Source: an uncultured Saprospiraceae bacterium
GTDB taxonomy: Bacteria > Bacteroidota > Bacteroidia > Chitinophagales > Saprospiraceae
Reading direction: 5' to 3'
DNA length: 64,000 nucleotides
Assembly: GCA_938016265.1 (NCBI GenBank)
Contig: CALLWB010000039.1
Location: forward strand, 1-64,000
The first letter of the stretch is position 1, and each line of letters begins with the position of its first letter. The position numbers and the translations under genes are program-made. This document shows, one piece after another, positions 26,551 through 35,139 of the stretch. A model generated the notes under the pieces. The model was not told the DNA's origin. It worked only from the letters and a program-made list of their open reading frames with translations, and ran no database searches.

Positions 26551-27138
26551 TTAATCGATGACAGACCAATGTTTGTATTCCTTGGCAGCAGCATCGAGCT
26601 GATCGTAAAAGTCCTGGCCATACTTTCGTATAATCGCCTCTTTTACAAATTGATAAATTGGAACCTGATGTTCTTCTCCAAGTGTACAGGCGGCTGAGCA
26701 AATATCCCATTTATCGTAATTGAGTGTTTCGTAAACAGCTCCCTTTTCTACCCGAATAGGATACAGGTGACAGGAAATTGGTTTTTTGAAGTCGGTGATT
26801 CCTTTGTTGTAAGCTTGTTCAATACCACAATGCGAGATGCCAAGCTCATCTTTTGTCATAAAGGCACAAGCACCTGATGGTAATAGAGGTGTCCCAAACT
26901 CTTCGGGCTCCTTGTAAAAAACGGCGACCCCCTTTTTTTCAATCATTGCAATGCCTTCAGGCAATAGAAAAGGTTTGAGGTCAGGGAAAATGGCTTCTAG
27001 TTTTGCAGTTTCTTCCTCAGTAACTGGTGCTCCAAAATCTCCTTCCCAGCAACAAGCTCCTTTACAAGCATTTAAGTTGCAAATAAATTGTTTTTCGACA
27101 ACGTCGGCACCAACTATTTTATCTTCAATTATGATCAT
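26551..27138 (-). CDS. DUF3109 family cysteine-rich protein
   Basis: This 195-residue cytosolic protein begins MIIIEDKIVGADVVEKQFICNLNACKGACCWEGD (cited in part), with the CxxxxC-x3-CC cluster at 19-29 that marks DUF3109/YkgJ-like proteins. Further conserved Cys residues lie in PSGACAFM, ISHCGIEQAY, ISCHLYPIRV and ICSAACTLG. Together they could hold a zinc ion or an iron-sulfur cluster. The family is widespread in Bacteroidota as a single-copy gene of unknown role. It starts at ATG 27138 and has no close operon partner. Confidence 0.92.
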   Translation of the reverse strand: MIIIEDKIVGADVVEKQFICNLNACKGACCWEGDFGAPVTEEETAKLEAIFPDLKPFLLPEGIAMIEKKGVAVFYKEPEEFGTPLLPSGACAFMTKDELGISHCGIEQAYNKGITDFKKPISCHLYPIRVEKGAVYETLNYDKWDICSAACTLGEEHQVPIYQFVKEAIIRKYGQDFYDQLDAAAKEYKHWSVID

Positions 27139-27364
27139 AAATCAACAATCTAGTTGTAAATAAATATCAACTGCGTTTTTTGTATCCCCAAATAAACAGT
27201 GTTTTTAAACAACATCAGTCAATATTGTTCTAAATTTTGAAAAAAGGTAAAATAATTACTGATTATTTCGTACTTCGGTATCGGATTTGTAAATTAGTAG
27301 CCCAATTCAGTATTGGTATACTATTTGAATTATTTGAAAAGTACTGAAAACGAAAACCATCATT

Positions 27365-27769
27365 ATGAAAAAGATATTGCTTTGCGCATTTGCATTAATT
27401 TTAACGGCTAGTCTTTTTGCTCAACAAAAGGCAGAACGACCAGGAAGAATGAATGCTGAAGAGCGCGCTGATCGCATGACTAAAGTGTTGACAGGGAAGT
27501 TGGAATTGAATGTCGAGCAAGTTGCTCAAATGCAAGCGATTCAGTTGGATGCGCAGCAAAAATATGACGAAATCAAAGGATTGAAATCTGAAGATAAAGA
27601 GCTGTTTGTAAAAAAACAGACCAACCTGATCAAGGATGTAGACACCAGAATATTGATGATTTTGAATGACGAACAAACAGCCTCTTATCATGCTCTTGTA
27701 AACAAGGAGCGTCACGAAGAAGCTGTGCAGGACCGTAAAAGCCGGACCAATACCATAAAATCGAATTAA
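27365..27769 (+). CDS. Small secreted Spy/LTXXQ-like helical protein
   Basis: This 134-residue protein has a signal peptide (MKKILLCAFALILTASLFAQQ). The mature part is predicted to be almost entirely helical and charged (RADRMTKVLTGKLELNVEQV..., MLILNDEQ). The layout of LTGKLELNVEQVAQM and the later ILNDEQTASYHAL matches the Spy/CpxP-like heavy-metal/stress chaperone group, which has two LTxxQ motifs; here they read LNVEQ and LNDEQ. A periplasmic chaperone or stress role is plausible. It starts at ATG 27365 in front of DUF3137. Confidence 0.75.
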   Translation: MKKILLCAFALILTASLFAQQKAERPGRMNAEERADRMTKVLTGKLELNVEQVAQMQAIQLDAQQKYDEIKGLKSEDKELFVKKQTNLIKDVDTRILMILNDEQTASYHALVNKERHEEAVQDRKSRTNTIKSN

Positions 27770-27796
27770 CTTGTTTCCTAAATATTTTGAAAGTAG

Positions 27797-27836
27797 AAAT
27801 CCCTGTTGAATTTTTTTCTTCGGGGGTTTTTTATTT
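27797..27836 (+). terminator. Weak terminator after the Spy-like gene
   Basis: AAATCCC (27797-27803) pairs with GGGGTTT (27823-27829) with one G-U wobble, and is followed by TTTATTTTT. The loop is T-rich and about 19 nt long, so the hairpin is only moderate. Confidence 0.4.
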
Positions 27837-27866
27837 TTGGCAACTGGTAATTGATAACCGAGCTGA

Positions 27867-28760
27867 ATGACCTTTAAAGCATTTTACGAGAAAGATCTAA
27901 TACCCATTTTGCAACGTCTGGAAAAAAGAAGGAAGTGGCTGGTCTTTCTTTTTGTGCTTGCTGTTGTGTTTTTTGGCCTTGGTGTTTGGCTGATTGCTAA
28001 GGCACATTTGCCTTTATTTGCAATGCTTGGCTGGCTACCTGTCCTTTTATATGGCGCTTTTCTTGCTTACCGAATGAAAAATTTCAAAGCTGAATTTAAG
28101 CCAGCAATAATTCAACCCACCTTGGGGTTTATGAAAACCCAAGTTTCTTATACCTACAATAACCGAATAAACAAAGAAGTGTTTCTTGAATCCCGATTGT
28201 TTGTAACGGAGGGCAATTACTACGAAGGAGAAGATTATCTCGAAGGAAAAATAGGTGCAACCAAATTTGAAATTTGCGAACTGGATGTCCGCGAACCTTC
28301 AAGAGTTCGAACTAAGCAAGTCTCCATTTTTCGAGGCGTTTTTTTAGTGGCACACTTGAATAGACAAACGCCTTGCCGATTGTTGGTGCTTCCAAGGGAG
28401 AAACGGCCTTATCTTTCAAGGGCAATCAAAGCGTTTATACGGCAAGGTGGCCGAGAGATAGAGACAACAAACACCTCTAAATTCGTACTGTTTTCGGATA
28501 GTCGAGACGTGTTCGAACACAAGACAATGACCAAATTCTATGAACTGGTAGAGGCGTACAGTTGCCAACGGGGAAAGTTGGTTTATGCATCTGCGATTGG
28601 CGCACAAATCTACCTTGCCATTGATGAACCGAAGGACATTTTGGAACCAGCCATTCTGCAGAATAATCTAGGCTTTGAAGGCATTTCAGCTTATCACACA
28701 GACCTTAGTCAAATCCTGGAGCTCGTTAGGTTGACCAATCAGGTTTTTACTGGAAAGTAA
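27867..28760 (+). CDS. DUF3137 domain membrane protein
   Basis: This 297-residue protein starts at ATG 27867. Residues 1-25 are basic and helical (FYEKDLIPILQRLEKRRKW). Two TM helices follow (about 26-47 and 53-68). A soluble domain (about 75-297) begins with FKAEFKPAIIQPTLGF and contains EDYLEGKIGATKFEICELDV and RGVFLVAHLNR, which match the DUF3137 domain. The function is unknown. The last codons overlap a 21-bp element that recurs upstream of the second DUF3857 gene. It is probably the first gene of the run leading into that cluster. Confidence 0.8.
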   Translation: MTFKAFYEKDLIPILQRLEKRRKWLVFLFVLAVVFFGLGVWLIAKAHLPLFAMLGWLPVLLYGAFLAYRMKNFKAEFKPAIIQPTLGFMKTQVSYTYNNRINKEVFLESRLFVTEGNYYEGEDYLEGKIGATKFEICELDVREPSRVRTKQVSIFRGVFLVAHLNRQTPCRLLVLPREKRPYLSRAIKAFIRQGGREIETTNTSKFVLFSDSRDVFEHKTMTKFYELVEAYSCQRGKLVYASAIGAQIYLAIDEPKDILEPAILQNNLGFEGISAYHTDLSQILELVRLTNQVFTGK

Positions 28761-28777
28761 AAACTGCGTATATTCTT
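28757..28777 (+). promoter_or_regulatory. Copy 1 of a 21-bp element shared by the first two DUF3857 genes
   Basis: The element overlaps the end of the DUF3137 gene and lies about 90 bp before the first DUF3857 gene. It matches 30991-31011 at 18 of 21 positions around the core TGCGTATAT. Its role is unknown; a promoter or regulator site is a guess. Confidence 0.4.
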
Positions 28778-28866
28778 CGTTTTATACAAGTGTTTGGCTA
28801 TCTTCGCAATTATAGAAGATAATTTAATATATCCTTCTGTCCACTATTACTTTTTTTGAATAACTA

Positions 28867-30927
28867 TTGTTTTATAAAAAACTTAATACCATTTTGAGAA
28901 AATTTATTTTTTTTATAATTGTTGTTCTTTCTTCTTCCTTTTTGTTTGCACAAAAAGGTGGATTGAAATGGGGCAAAATACCAACTGAAGATTTGGCGAT
29001 CACCGCTTATGAGAAAGATCAAAATGCAGATGCGCTAGTGTTGGATGATGTGGGGAAAATTGCATTTGAGTCAACGCCTCAAGGAAACCTTTTGCTTATG
29101 TATACCCGACATAGGAGAGTGAAAATTTTGTCGAGGGAAGGTTTTGACCATGCTAATGTAAGTATAGTGTACTATTCAGATAATGATGTTGAAAAAGTAG
29201 TCCAGTTAAAAGCACAAATCACTAATCCTGATGGTAAAAAAACGGATTTGTCTAAACCCGATTTTTACAATGAAAAAATTAGTGATTACCGATCAAGGAA
29301 GAAATTTACCTTCCCGGATGTCCAGGTTGGTTCGGTAATAGAATATAGATATACAATAGAATCTGAGGATTTTCTTAGTTTAAAAGAGTGGTACTTTCAG
29401 GAGGATATTCCAATTCGAAATAATAGTCTTGTAACAGAAATTCCAGATGTATTTGAATATGCGACAAATGTGCAGCAAAATTTGGGATTTGCTAGTAAAG
29501 ATCAAGAAAGGTTCACGATCACTCAAAATGTTAACGTTGCTAAATGGGATAATTCTTCCATGATGACACCAGGTGGAGGAGTGCCAACACCAGGGATGCA
29601 ACAGGGAACAATGAAAGTGAATATGTTTCGGACTACTTATATCGTAAAGGATATTCCTGGATTGAAGGAAGAACCTTTTATTACTACTATGGACGATTAT
29701 TACTTTAAGATAACTCACCAACTGAAAGCGACCCTTTTCAATAACATCAGAAAACCGGTAATTAGTGATTGGGAAAATCTGGCAGAAAAACAGATGATTA
29801 GCGATAACTTTGGAACCCAGCTCAATGAGCGAAATATCATTCCCATCCTCAAAAAATACGGAACGTCTTATCAAAACCTCGAATCGGATGAAGAAAAAAT
29901 GAAAGCAGTTTACGACTTTGTCACGGATAAAATATCCTGGTCAGGGCACTATTCGATCCGCACAGATATGGAGACGGAAGAGGCCTTAAATTTAGGAAAG
30001 GCTAATAGCTGCGAGATCAACTTACTAGTTACGGCCTTGCTGCAAAATGCTGGTGTTAAAGCTTATCCTGCACTTACTAGTACTAGGAGTCACGGAAAAA
30101 TGCAACAGTTGCTTCCATTTGTTGATCAGTTCAATCACACAATTTGTTATGTTAAGTCGGGCGAAAAAACGTACTTGATCGATGCAACAGAAGGCAATAA
30201 ACCCTTCGATTTACTGCCTGTAAATTCGCTCAATCAACATGCATGGGTCATTTATTCAAGAAATCAACATGAATGGGTGGATGTCATACCCGCACGTGAT
30301 GTACAAGCGGCCAAAATCGTCGCCAACCTATCCTCAGAAGGAACAATGACAGGAACTGGAGAGTTCACATTTAAAAACTATTCCGCCACCCAAAACCGGG
30401 AAGATTTGAAGGGCCAGTTGAAAGAGGAATTTGCTGCTAGTTTTTTTGGGGAGTTTGAAAGTGATGTCACCGTGAGTGAGGTCGCTTTGGAGAATAAAAT
30501 GGACTACTCGAAATCGTTCATCGTAAAAACAGTTTTCGAAGGGGATGAACTAGCCGAAAAAAGTGGAGACTTGATCTACCTCAACGGTCTATTGGGACAA
30601 GGGTACACGGCGAATCCGTTTAAGCAACAAACGCGCGAATTTCCAGTTGATTTTGCTTATCCGATCAATGAAAATATTGTGATAGAGATCACGATTCCTG
30701 AAGGGTATGCTGTAGAAAGTTTACCGAAGGCAGCGGTAGTTTCTTTAGACAATAAAGGAGGCAAATTTCAGTTTGTGCCTACGGAAAATGGCAATAAGAT
30801 TACCATCATGAGCCGGCATTTTATCAATGAAACCTATTTTGGAAAAGAAAGCTATTCATTTGTAAAAGCCTTCTTTGATAAGATAGTAGAAAGCCACTCC
30901 CAACAAATTGTAATCAAAAAACGGTAA
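28867..30927 (+). CDS. DUF3857 / transglutaminase-like secreted protein 1 (Cys-less)
   Basis: This 686-residue protein starts with TTG 28867 (no ATG is available and an in-frame stop precedes it). A signal peptide ends at about residue 29 (FLFAQ). The DUF3857 domain (about 60-215) has MYTRHRRVKIL, YRSRKKFTFPDVQVGSVIEYRYTI (in part) and EWYFQEDIPIR. The transglutaminase-like core (about 335-455) has ANSCEINLLVTALL, DQFNHTICYV and YLIDATEG. His and Asp are in place, but Ser sits where the catalytic Cys is expected and a Cys follows one residue later. Activity is doubtful. It ends QQIVIKKR. It is the first of four tandem paralogues. Confidence 0.88.
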   Translation: MFYKKLNTILRKFIFFIIVVLSSSFLFAQKGGLKWGKIPTEDLAITAYEKDQNADALVLDDVGKIAFESTPQGNLLLMYTRHRRVKILSREGFDHANVSIVYYSDNDVEKVVQLKAQITNPDGKKTDLSKPDFYNEKISDYRSRKKFTFPDVQVGSVIEYRYTIESEDFLSLKEWYFQEDIPIRNNSLVTEIPDVFEYATNVQQNLGFASKDQERFTITQNVNVAKWDNSSMMTPGGGVPTPGMQQGTMKVNMFRTTYIVKDIPGLKEEPFITTMDDYYFKITHQLKATLFNNIRKPVISDWENLAEKQMISDNFGTQLNERNIIPILKKYGTSYQNLESDEEKMKAVYDFVTDKISWSGHYSIRTDMETEEALNLGKANSCEINLLVTALLQNAGVKAYPALTSTRSHGKMQQLLPFVDQFNHTICYVKSGEKTYLIDATEGNKPFDLLPVNSLNQHAWVIYSRNQHEWVDVIPARDVQAAKIVANLSSEGTMTGTGEFTFKNYSATQNREDLKGQLKEEFAASFFGEFESDVTVSEVALENKMDYSKSFIVKTVFEGDELAEKSGDLIYLNGLLGQGYTANPFKQQTREFPVDFAYPINENIVIEITIPEGYAVESLPKAAVVSLDNKGGKFQFVPTENGNKITIMSRHFINETYFGKESYSFVKAFFDKIVESHSQQIVIKKR

Positions 30928-30990
30928 GCTGATATTGTAGAACAAATTGCTTTATTCTACTGATTATGAGTGTTGTGGGTTTTCTGAAAC

Positions 30991-31011
30991 GTAAAATTTG
31001 CGTATATCCTT
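30991..31011 (+). promoter_or_regulatory. Copy 2 of the 21-bp element, upstream of DUF3857 gene 2
   Basis: Same sequence family as 28757-28777, here about 158 bp before the ATG at 31169 and inside a 241-bp non-coding gap. The core is TGCGTATAT. Confidence 0.4.
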
Positions 31012-31168
31012 TTGGGCATGAAACTTTATTAATACATTTATGGTTATAAAAGTATCCCACCGTTAAAATAGAATTTATAAAATTGAACATTAAATTGTTT
31101 TGTTTGCTTTGAAACTCCTGATTTCTATCTGAGTATCAGTGCAAATTAATTGTATTAAACACGAAAAA

Positions 31169-33133
31169 ATGAATAAAAATTTTGCTTTACTGTTGTTATT
31201 CCTTAGCTGGAATATACTTTCTCTTATTGCTCAGGATCGTCCAATCACTTGGGGAGAAGTGCCTGATGAAGATTTAGAAATGACCAATTATGCCCCTGAG
31301 CCAACGTCCTCCGCAGTGATCCTTGCAGATTATGGACAGGCCAGGATCTCTTTGACCTCTGGGCAATTTAAAGTGAAGTATGTTTATCATAAACGAATAA
31401 AAATTTTTGATAAAAAAGGGTTCGAGGAAGCTGATATTTCTATCCCTTTTTATAGTTCAAATGACAATATTATCCGAGTAGAGGCCCAGACCATTGTACT
31501 GGAAGACGGAAAACCCAAAATCTACAAATTAAAAAAGACGGACTTTTTTGAAGAAAAAGTCTCTGATTATGTTTCCAAAATTAATTTCACTTTCCCATCC
31601 TTAAAAGAAGGTGCTATTATAGAATACAAATATGTAATGGCCTCCAATGCTTTATCCGTTATCGATACCTGGTACTTTCAAGGAGAATTGCCAAGGAGAT
31701 GGAGCGAATTTAGGTTTGAAATACCCCATTTCCTGGAATATGTAATGTTTGCAAAAAAAGATACCGATTTTTTCATAAAAGACTCGAAAGAAACCTCCGT
31801 CAACCTAGGAGAAATGAATCGGGAAGAACCCGGCGAAAAATTTCGTTATGTCATGAAAGAAGTACCTTCCATGAAGGAAGAAAGCTATGTAACAACAATG
31901 GACGATTACCTCGCTTCCGTAGAGTTTCAGTTGGCCGCCTTCGAACCCCTCAATCCAAGCGAGTCCAGGCAAGAGTATATGACTACTTGGGAAGACTTCC
32001 ATAAACGACTCAACAAACGAGAGTTTTTTGGCAGTCAACTTTCTGAAAAATTCAGGTCTAAAGATCTCCTTAAACTAGCAAAAACAGCAGTGGATGGAAT
32101 GACAGACAAAGAAAAAATACTAAAGAAAGTATATGCCTTAGTTACCAATAAAATAAAATGGAATGGTCGATTAAGTCTTTATACCTCGGACAACATTAAC
32201 ACCGTTTTAGAAAATGGGCAGGGGAATGCGAGTTCCATCAATATAGGCCTGATCAATTGTCTACGTGAGTTAGATATGGAAGCGTATCCTGTTTTACTGA
32301 GTACTAGAAAACATGGGACTGTTTTTGAAAACTACCCAATTGCCACTCAATTCAACCACACGATTGCTTATGTAAATACGGGTGAAAAAGAATACCTAAT
32401 CGACGCAACAGACCACAACAAACCCTTTAATTTGCTTCCTGTAATGGATCTAAACCAAAAAGGATTGATGATGAAGGATGGAGAAATCTCCTGGGTTGGA
32501 ATAAAGCCTTTGTTTTCTAAGTCTGGTTATAGTGTTATTTGCAGTTTGCAAGACGGTATGTTAAAAGGGAGTGCTACCGCTGGACACCAGAACTATGCAG
32601 CATATGAGAAAAGGAAAGAATACCTAAAAGAAGGGGAAGAAGAGTACCTCAACAATTTGCTAAAAGACAATACCGACTTTACTGTTACCAATGCTACCTT
32701 CGAAAATGCAAAAGATCCAAATCAGAAATTCTCTGAAACCATAGACTTTGAGGCAGAAGATATTATGTCTGCTGATGTTGTCTATTTGAATCCTATATTG
32801 TTTGACCAAATGACGGAAAATCCTTTCAAAACAAAAGAAAGAAACTACAATGTAGACATCCCATATCCAATAAGCGACACCTATCTGTTTAAGCTGATTG
32901 TCCCTGAAGGATATCAAGTAGAAGAATTGCCGCTAGGTGTTTCTGTCAATCTGTTGGAAGGGGCCGGTTCATTCAATTATCAAGCAAAAGAGGTAGATGG
33001 AACGATTCAATTTATGAGTAAAATTTACCTCAAACAAACATTGTATAAGCCAGAAGAATACAAGGAATTAAAGGCATTTTTTGATACCATCATCGAAAAG
33101 CACGCGGAACAAATTGTACTTAAAAAGGAATAA
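31169..33133 (+). CDS. DUF3857 / transglutaminase-like secreted protein 2 (Cys-less)
   Basis: From ATG 31169 the product is 654 aa with signal peptide MNKNFALLLLFLSWNILSLIAQ. It has the same plan as its neighbour: a DUF3857 domain (KVKYVYHKRIKIFDKKGFEEAD and NFTFPSLKEGAIIEYKYV, in part), a transglutaminase-like core with GNASSINIGLINCL, TQFNHTIAYV and YLIDATDHN, and a beta-rich C-terminus. In this copy Ala occupies the catalytic Cys position, while His and Asp remain. The product is therefore most likely a binding or structural protein. It ends KHAEQIVLKKE. The next gene follows after 13 bp, so co-transcription is likely. Confidence 0.88.
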   Translation: MNKNFALLLLFLSWNILSLIAQDRPITWGEVPDEDLEMTNYAPEPTSSAVILADYGQARISLTSGQFKVKYVYHKRIKIFDKKGFEEADISIPFYSSNDNIIRVEAQTIVLEDGKPKIYKLKKTDFFEEKVSDYVSKINFTFPSLKEGAIIEYKYVMASNALSVIDTWYFQGELPRRWSEFRFEIPHFLEYVMFAKKDTDFFIKDSKETSVNLGEMNREEPGEKFRYVMKEVPSMKEESYVTTMDDYLASVEFQLAAFEPLNPSESRQEYMTTWEDFHKRLNKREFFGSQLSEKFRSKDLLKLAKTAVDGMTDKEKILKKVYALVTNKIKWNGRLSLYTSDNINTVLENGQGNASSINIGLINCLRELDMEAYPVLLSTRKHGTVFENYPIATQFNHTIAYVNTGEKEYLIDATDHNKPFNLLPVMDLNQKGLMMKDGEISWVGIKPLFSKSGYSVICSLQDGMLKGSATAGHQNYAAYEKRKEYLKEGEEEYLNNLLKDNTDFTVTNATFENAKDPNQKFSETIDFEAEDIMSADVVYLNPILFDQMTENPFKTKERNYNVDIPYPISDTYLFKLIVPEGYQVEELPLGVSVNLLEGAGSFNYQAKEVDGTIQFMSKIYLKQTLYKPEEYKELKAFFDTIIEKHAEQIVLKKE

Positions 33134-33146
33134 CAACTCAATAAAT

Positions 33147-35087
33147 ATGCAAATGAATAAATTTATTATTCTTGCCAATTTATCTGTTTTTGCGATAGCC
33201 GTTTTCGCACAAAAAACACCAATTGAATATGGCAATATCCCAATTGAGGATCTGGAAATGATTGACTACGAACAAGACCCCGATGCAAATGCCTTGGTGC
33301 TTGGGAGTTATGCCGATATCGGATTTTATCGGGGATCGGATGGGATCATGGTGCAATATGATATTCACCGAAGAGTGAAAATACTGAATACTGAAGGGTA
33401 TAAGGAAGCCGATACAGAAATCATGTACCGCTCTCAGATAGAAAAAATTCAAGCGCTGACTGCACATACCATTAATCTGGAAAACGGAACACAACAGAAG
33501 TATAAAGTCGATAAGGCAGAAATCTTTACTAATAAAATTAGTGATCAGATAAGTAGCAAGAAGTTTACCTTTCCTAATCTAAAAGAAGGGTCAATTATCG
33601 AATATAAATACACGCTGGTTTCTGAATATAAAACCCTGCTTGACACTTGGTATTTTCAAGAAGCAATTCCTACCCGATGGAGTGAATTGCGCGTCCGAAT
33701 ACCAGAAAAATTGAGCTACACACAAATCAAAACCGGTACTCTTCCTTTTGAAGTCAATGAAAAAAGGTCAATGACCGGGGATGAATGGATGGCAGGTACT
33801 CAATATCAATTTGCGATAAAAGATGCTCCAGGATTGGTGGAAGAAAAATACATTACCACTATGACAGATTATCGTTCTAAGGTAGATTTTCAACTTTCGG
33901 AGTCTTATATGTCAGGTTATGAGCAAAAAATTCTAAGTACCTGGGAATTGCTGGAAGAAGAACTTCGAATAAATGAAAAATTCGGCTTGCAGATAAAAAG
34001 TAAATTGAAACATGGGAAATTGACCAACGAGGTGCCCATACTAATTGAAGGGATCGAGGATCACAAGAAAATAGCAGAAACCCTATTTCAATATGTTGGT
34101 GAACGAATAGAGTGGAATGGCAAATATCGAATGTTTGCAAATGACAATATCAATAAAGCCTTTGATAAATCTCAAGGAAACAGTGCTGAAATAAACCTTG
34201 GGCTTCTGGCTTGTCTGCGGAAGGCTGGGCTGGAAGCTTACCCTGTTTTAATCAGTACGCGAGATCATGGCGCCTGCCAACCGCTCTATCCTATTGTCTC
34301 TCAATTTAATCATGTGATTGTAGCAGTGAAAACAAAGGATGGGGCATTTTTTATGGATGCCGTTTCCCCAGAAAGACCCTATGATATGCTTAGCAAGAAT
34401 GACCTAAACAGGAAAGGACTGCTGATTGCGAAAGGCCATACAACATGGGTAAAGATTGAACCCGACCGAGCAGCTTATTCACGTAATATTATATTAAATT
34501 TCAAGGAGGAAAAAGTTGCCGCAAAAGTTACCACTAGCTATATCGGCTACTATGCTCATTTGCAACGAATGGATTATGTGGAAGCGGATGAAGCCTCCTA
34601 TGTGCAATCTGTTCTTGGAAATGACTTGGATTACACCCTGGAAGAGTCTAAATTTGGCGGGCACGACAAACCTGCCAAACGATTTACCGAAGAGTTTGAT
34701 CTTGCACTTCACGAATACGACATGGCAGACCGAATTTATTTGACCCCTTTATTGTTTGCCCAGGAAACAGACAATCCGTTCAAACTTAAAGAACGCCTTT
34801 ATCCCGTAGATATTGCTTATCCTTTTACTCAAAGTAATGTTGTCAAAATAAACATTCCAGAAGGATATGTAGTTGCAGAACTGCCCGAGAGTGTGCGAAT
34901 GAAAATTCCCGACGATTCTGGCTCATTTAACTTTTTTGTAGAACAGAAAAGTAAAGAAGTGAGTATTCTTAGTAAAATAAAATTTTCAAAAACAATATAT
35001 TCTCCTGAGGAATACTTCGCCTTAAAGGAATTGTATAATAAGATCATCGAAAAGCACGCAGAACAAATTGTACTGAAAAAACAATGA
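33147..35087 (+). CDS. DUF3857 / transglutaminase-like secreted protein 3 (Cys-less)
   Basis: From ATG 33147 (MQMNKFIILANLSVFAIAVFAQ) the product is 646 aa. An alternative start at 33153 gives MNKF. A longer version (33081) overlaps the previous gene and is rejected. DUF3857 features are VQYDIHRRVKILNTEGYKEA and KKFTFPNLKEGSIIEYKYTL (in part). The core has GNSAEINLGLLACL (Ser at the Cys position), SQFNHVIVAV and FMDAVSPERP (Asp kept). It ends KHAEQIVLKKQ, nearly identical to copy 2, so copies 2 and 3 are the closest pair. The substrate is unknown. Confidence 0.88.
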   Translation: MQMNKFIILANLSVFAIAVFAQKTPIEYGNIPIEDLEMIDYEQDPDANALVLGSYADIGFYRGSDGIMVQYDIHRRVKILNTEGYKEADTEIMYRSQIEKIQALTAHTINLENGTQQKYKVDKAEIFTNKISDQISSKKFTFPNLKEGSIIEYKYTLVSEYKTLLDTWYFQEAIPTRWSELRVRIPEKLSYTQIKTGTLPFEVNEKRSMTGDEWMAGTQYQFAIKDAPGLVEEKYITTMTDYRSKVDFQLSESYMSGYEQKILSTWELLEEELRINEKFGLQIKSKLKHGKLTNEVPILIEGIEDHKKIAETLFQYVGERIEWNGKYRMFANDNINKAFDKSQGNSAEINLGLLACLRKAGLEAYPVLISTRDHGACQPLYPIVSQFNHVIVAVKTKDGAFFMDAVSPERPYDMLSKNDLNRKGLLIAKGHTTWVKIEPDRAAYSRNIILNFKEEKVAAKVTTSYIGYYAHLQRMDYVEADEASYVQSVLGNDLDYTLEESKFGGHDKPAKRFTEEFDLALHEYDMADRIYLTPLLFAQETDNPFKLKERLYPVDIAYPFTQSNVVKINIPEGYVVAELPESVRMKIPDDSGSFNFFVEQKSKEVSILSKIKFSKTIYSPEEYFALKELYNKIIEKHAEQIVLKKQ

Positions 35088-35139
35088 TCTAAACTATATT
35101 TTTTTAAATAAGATAGCACTTGGAAAAAGAACAGATACA

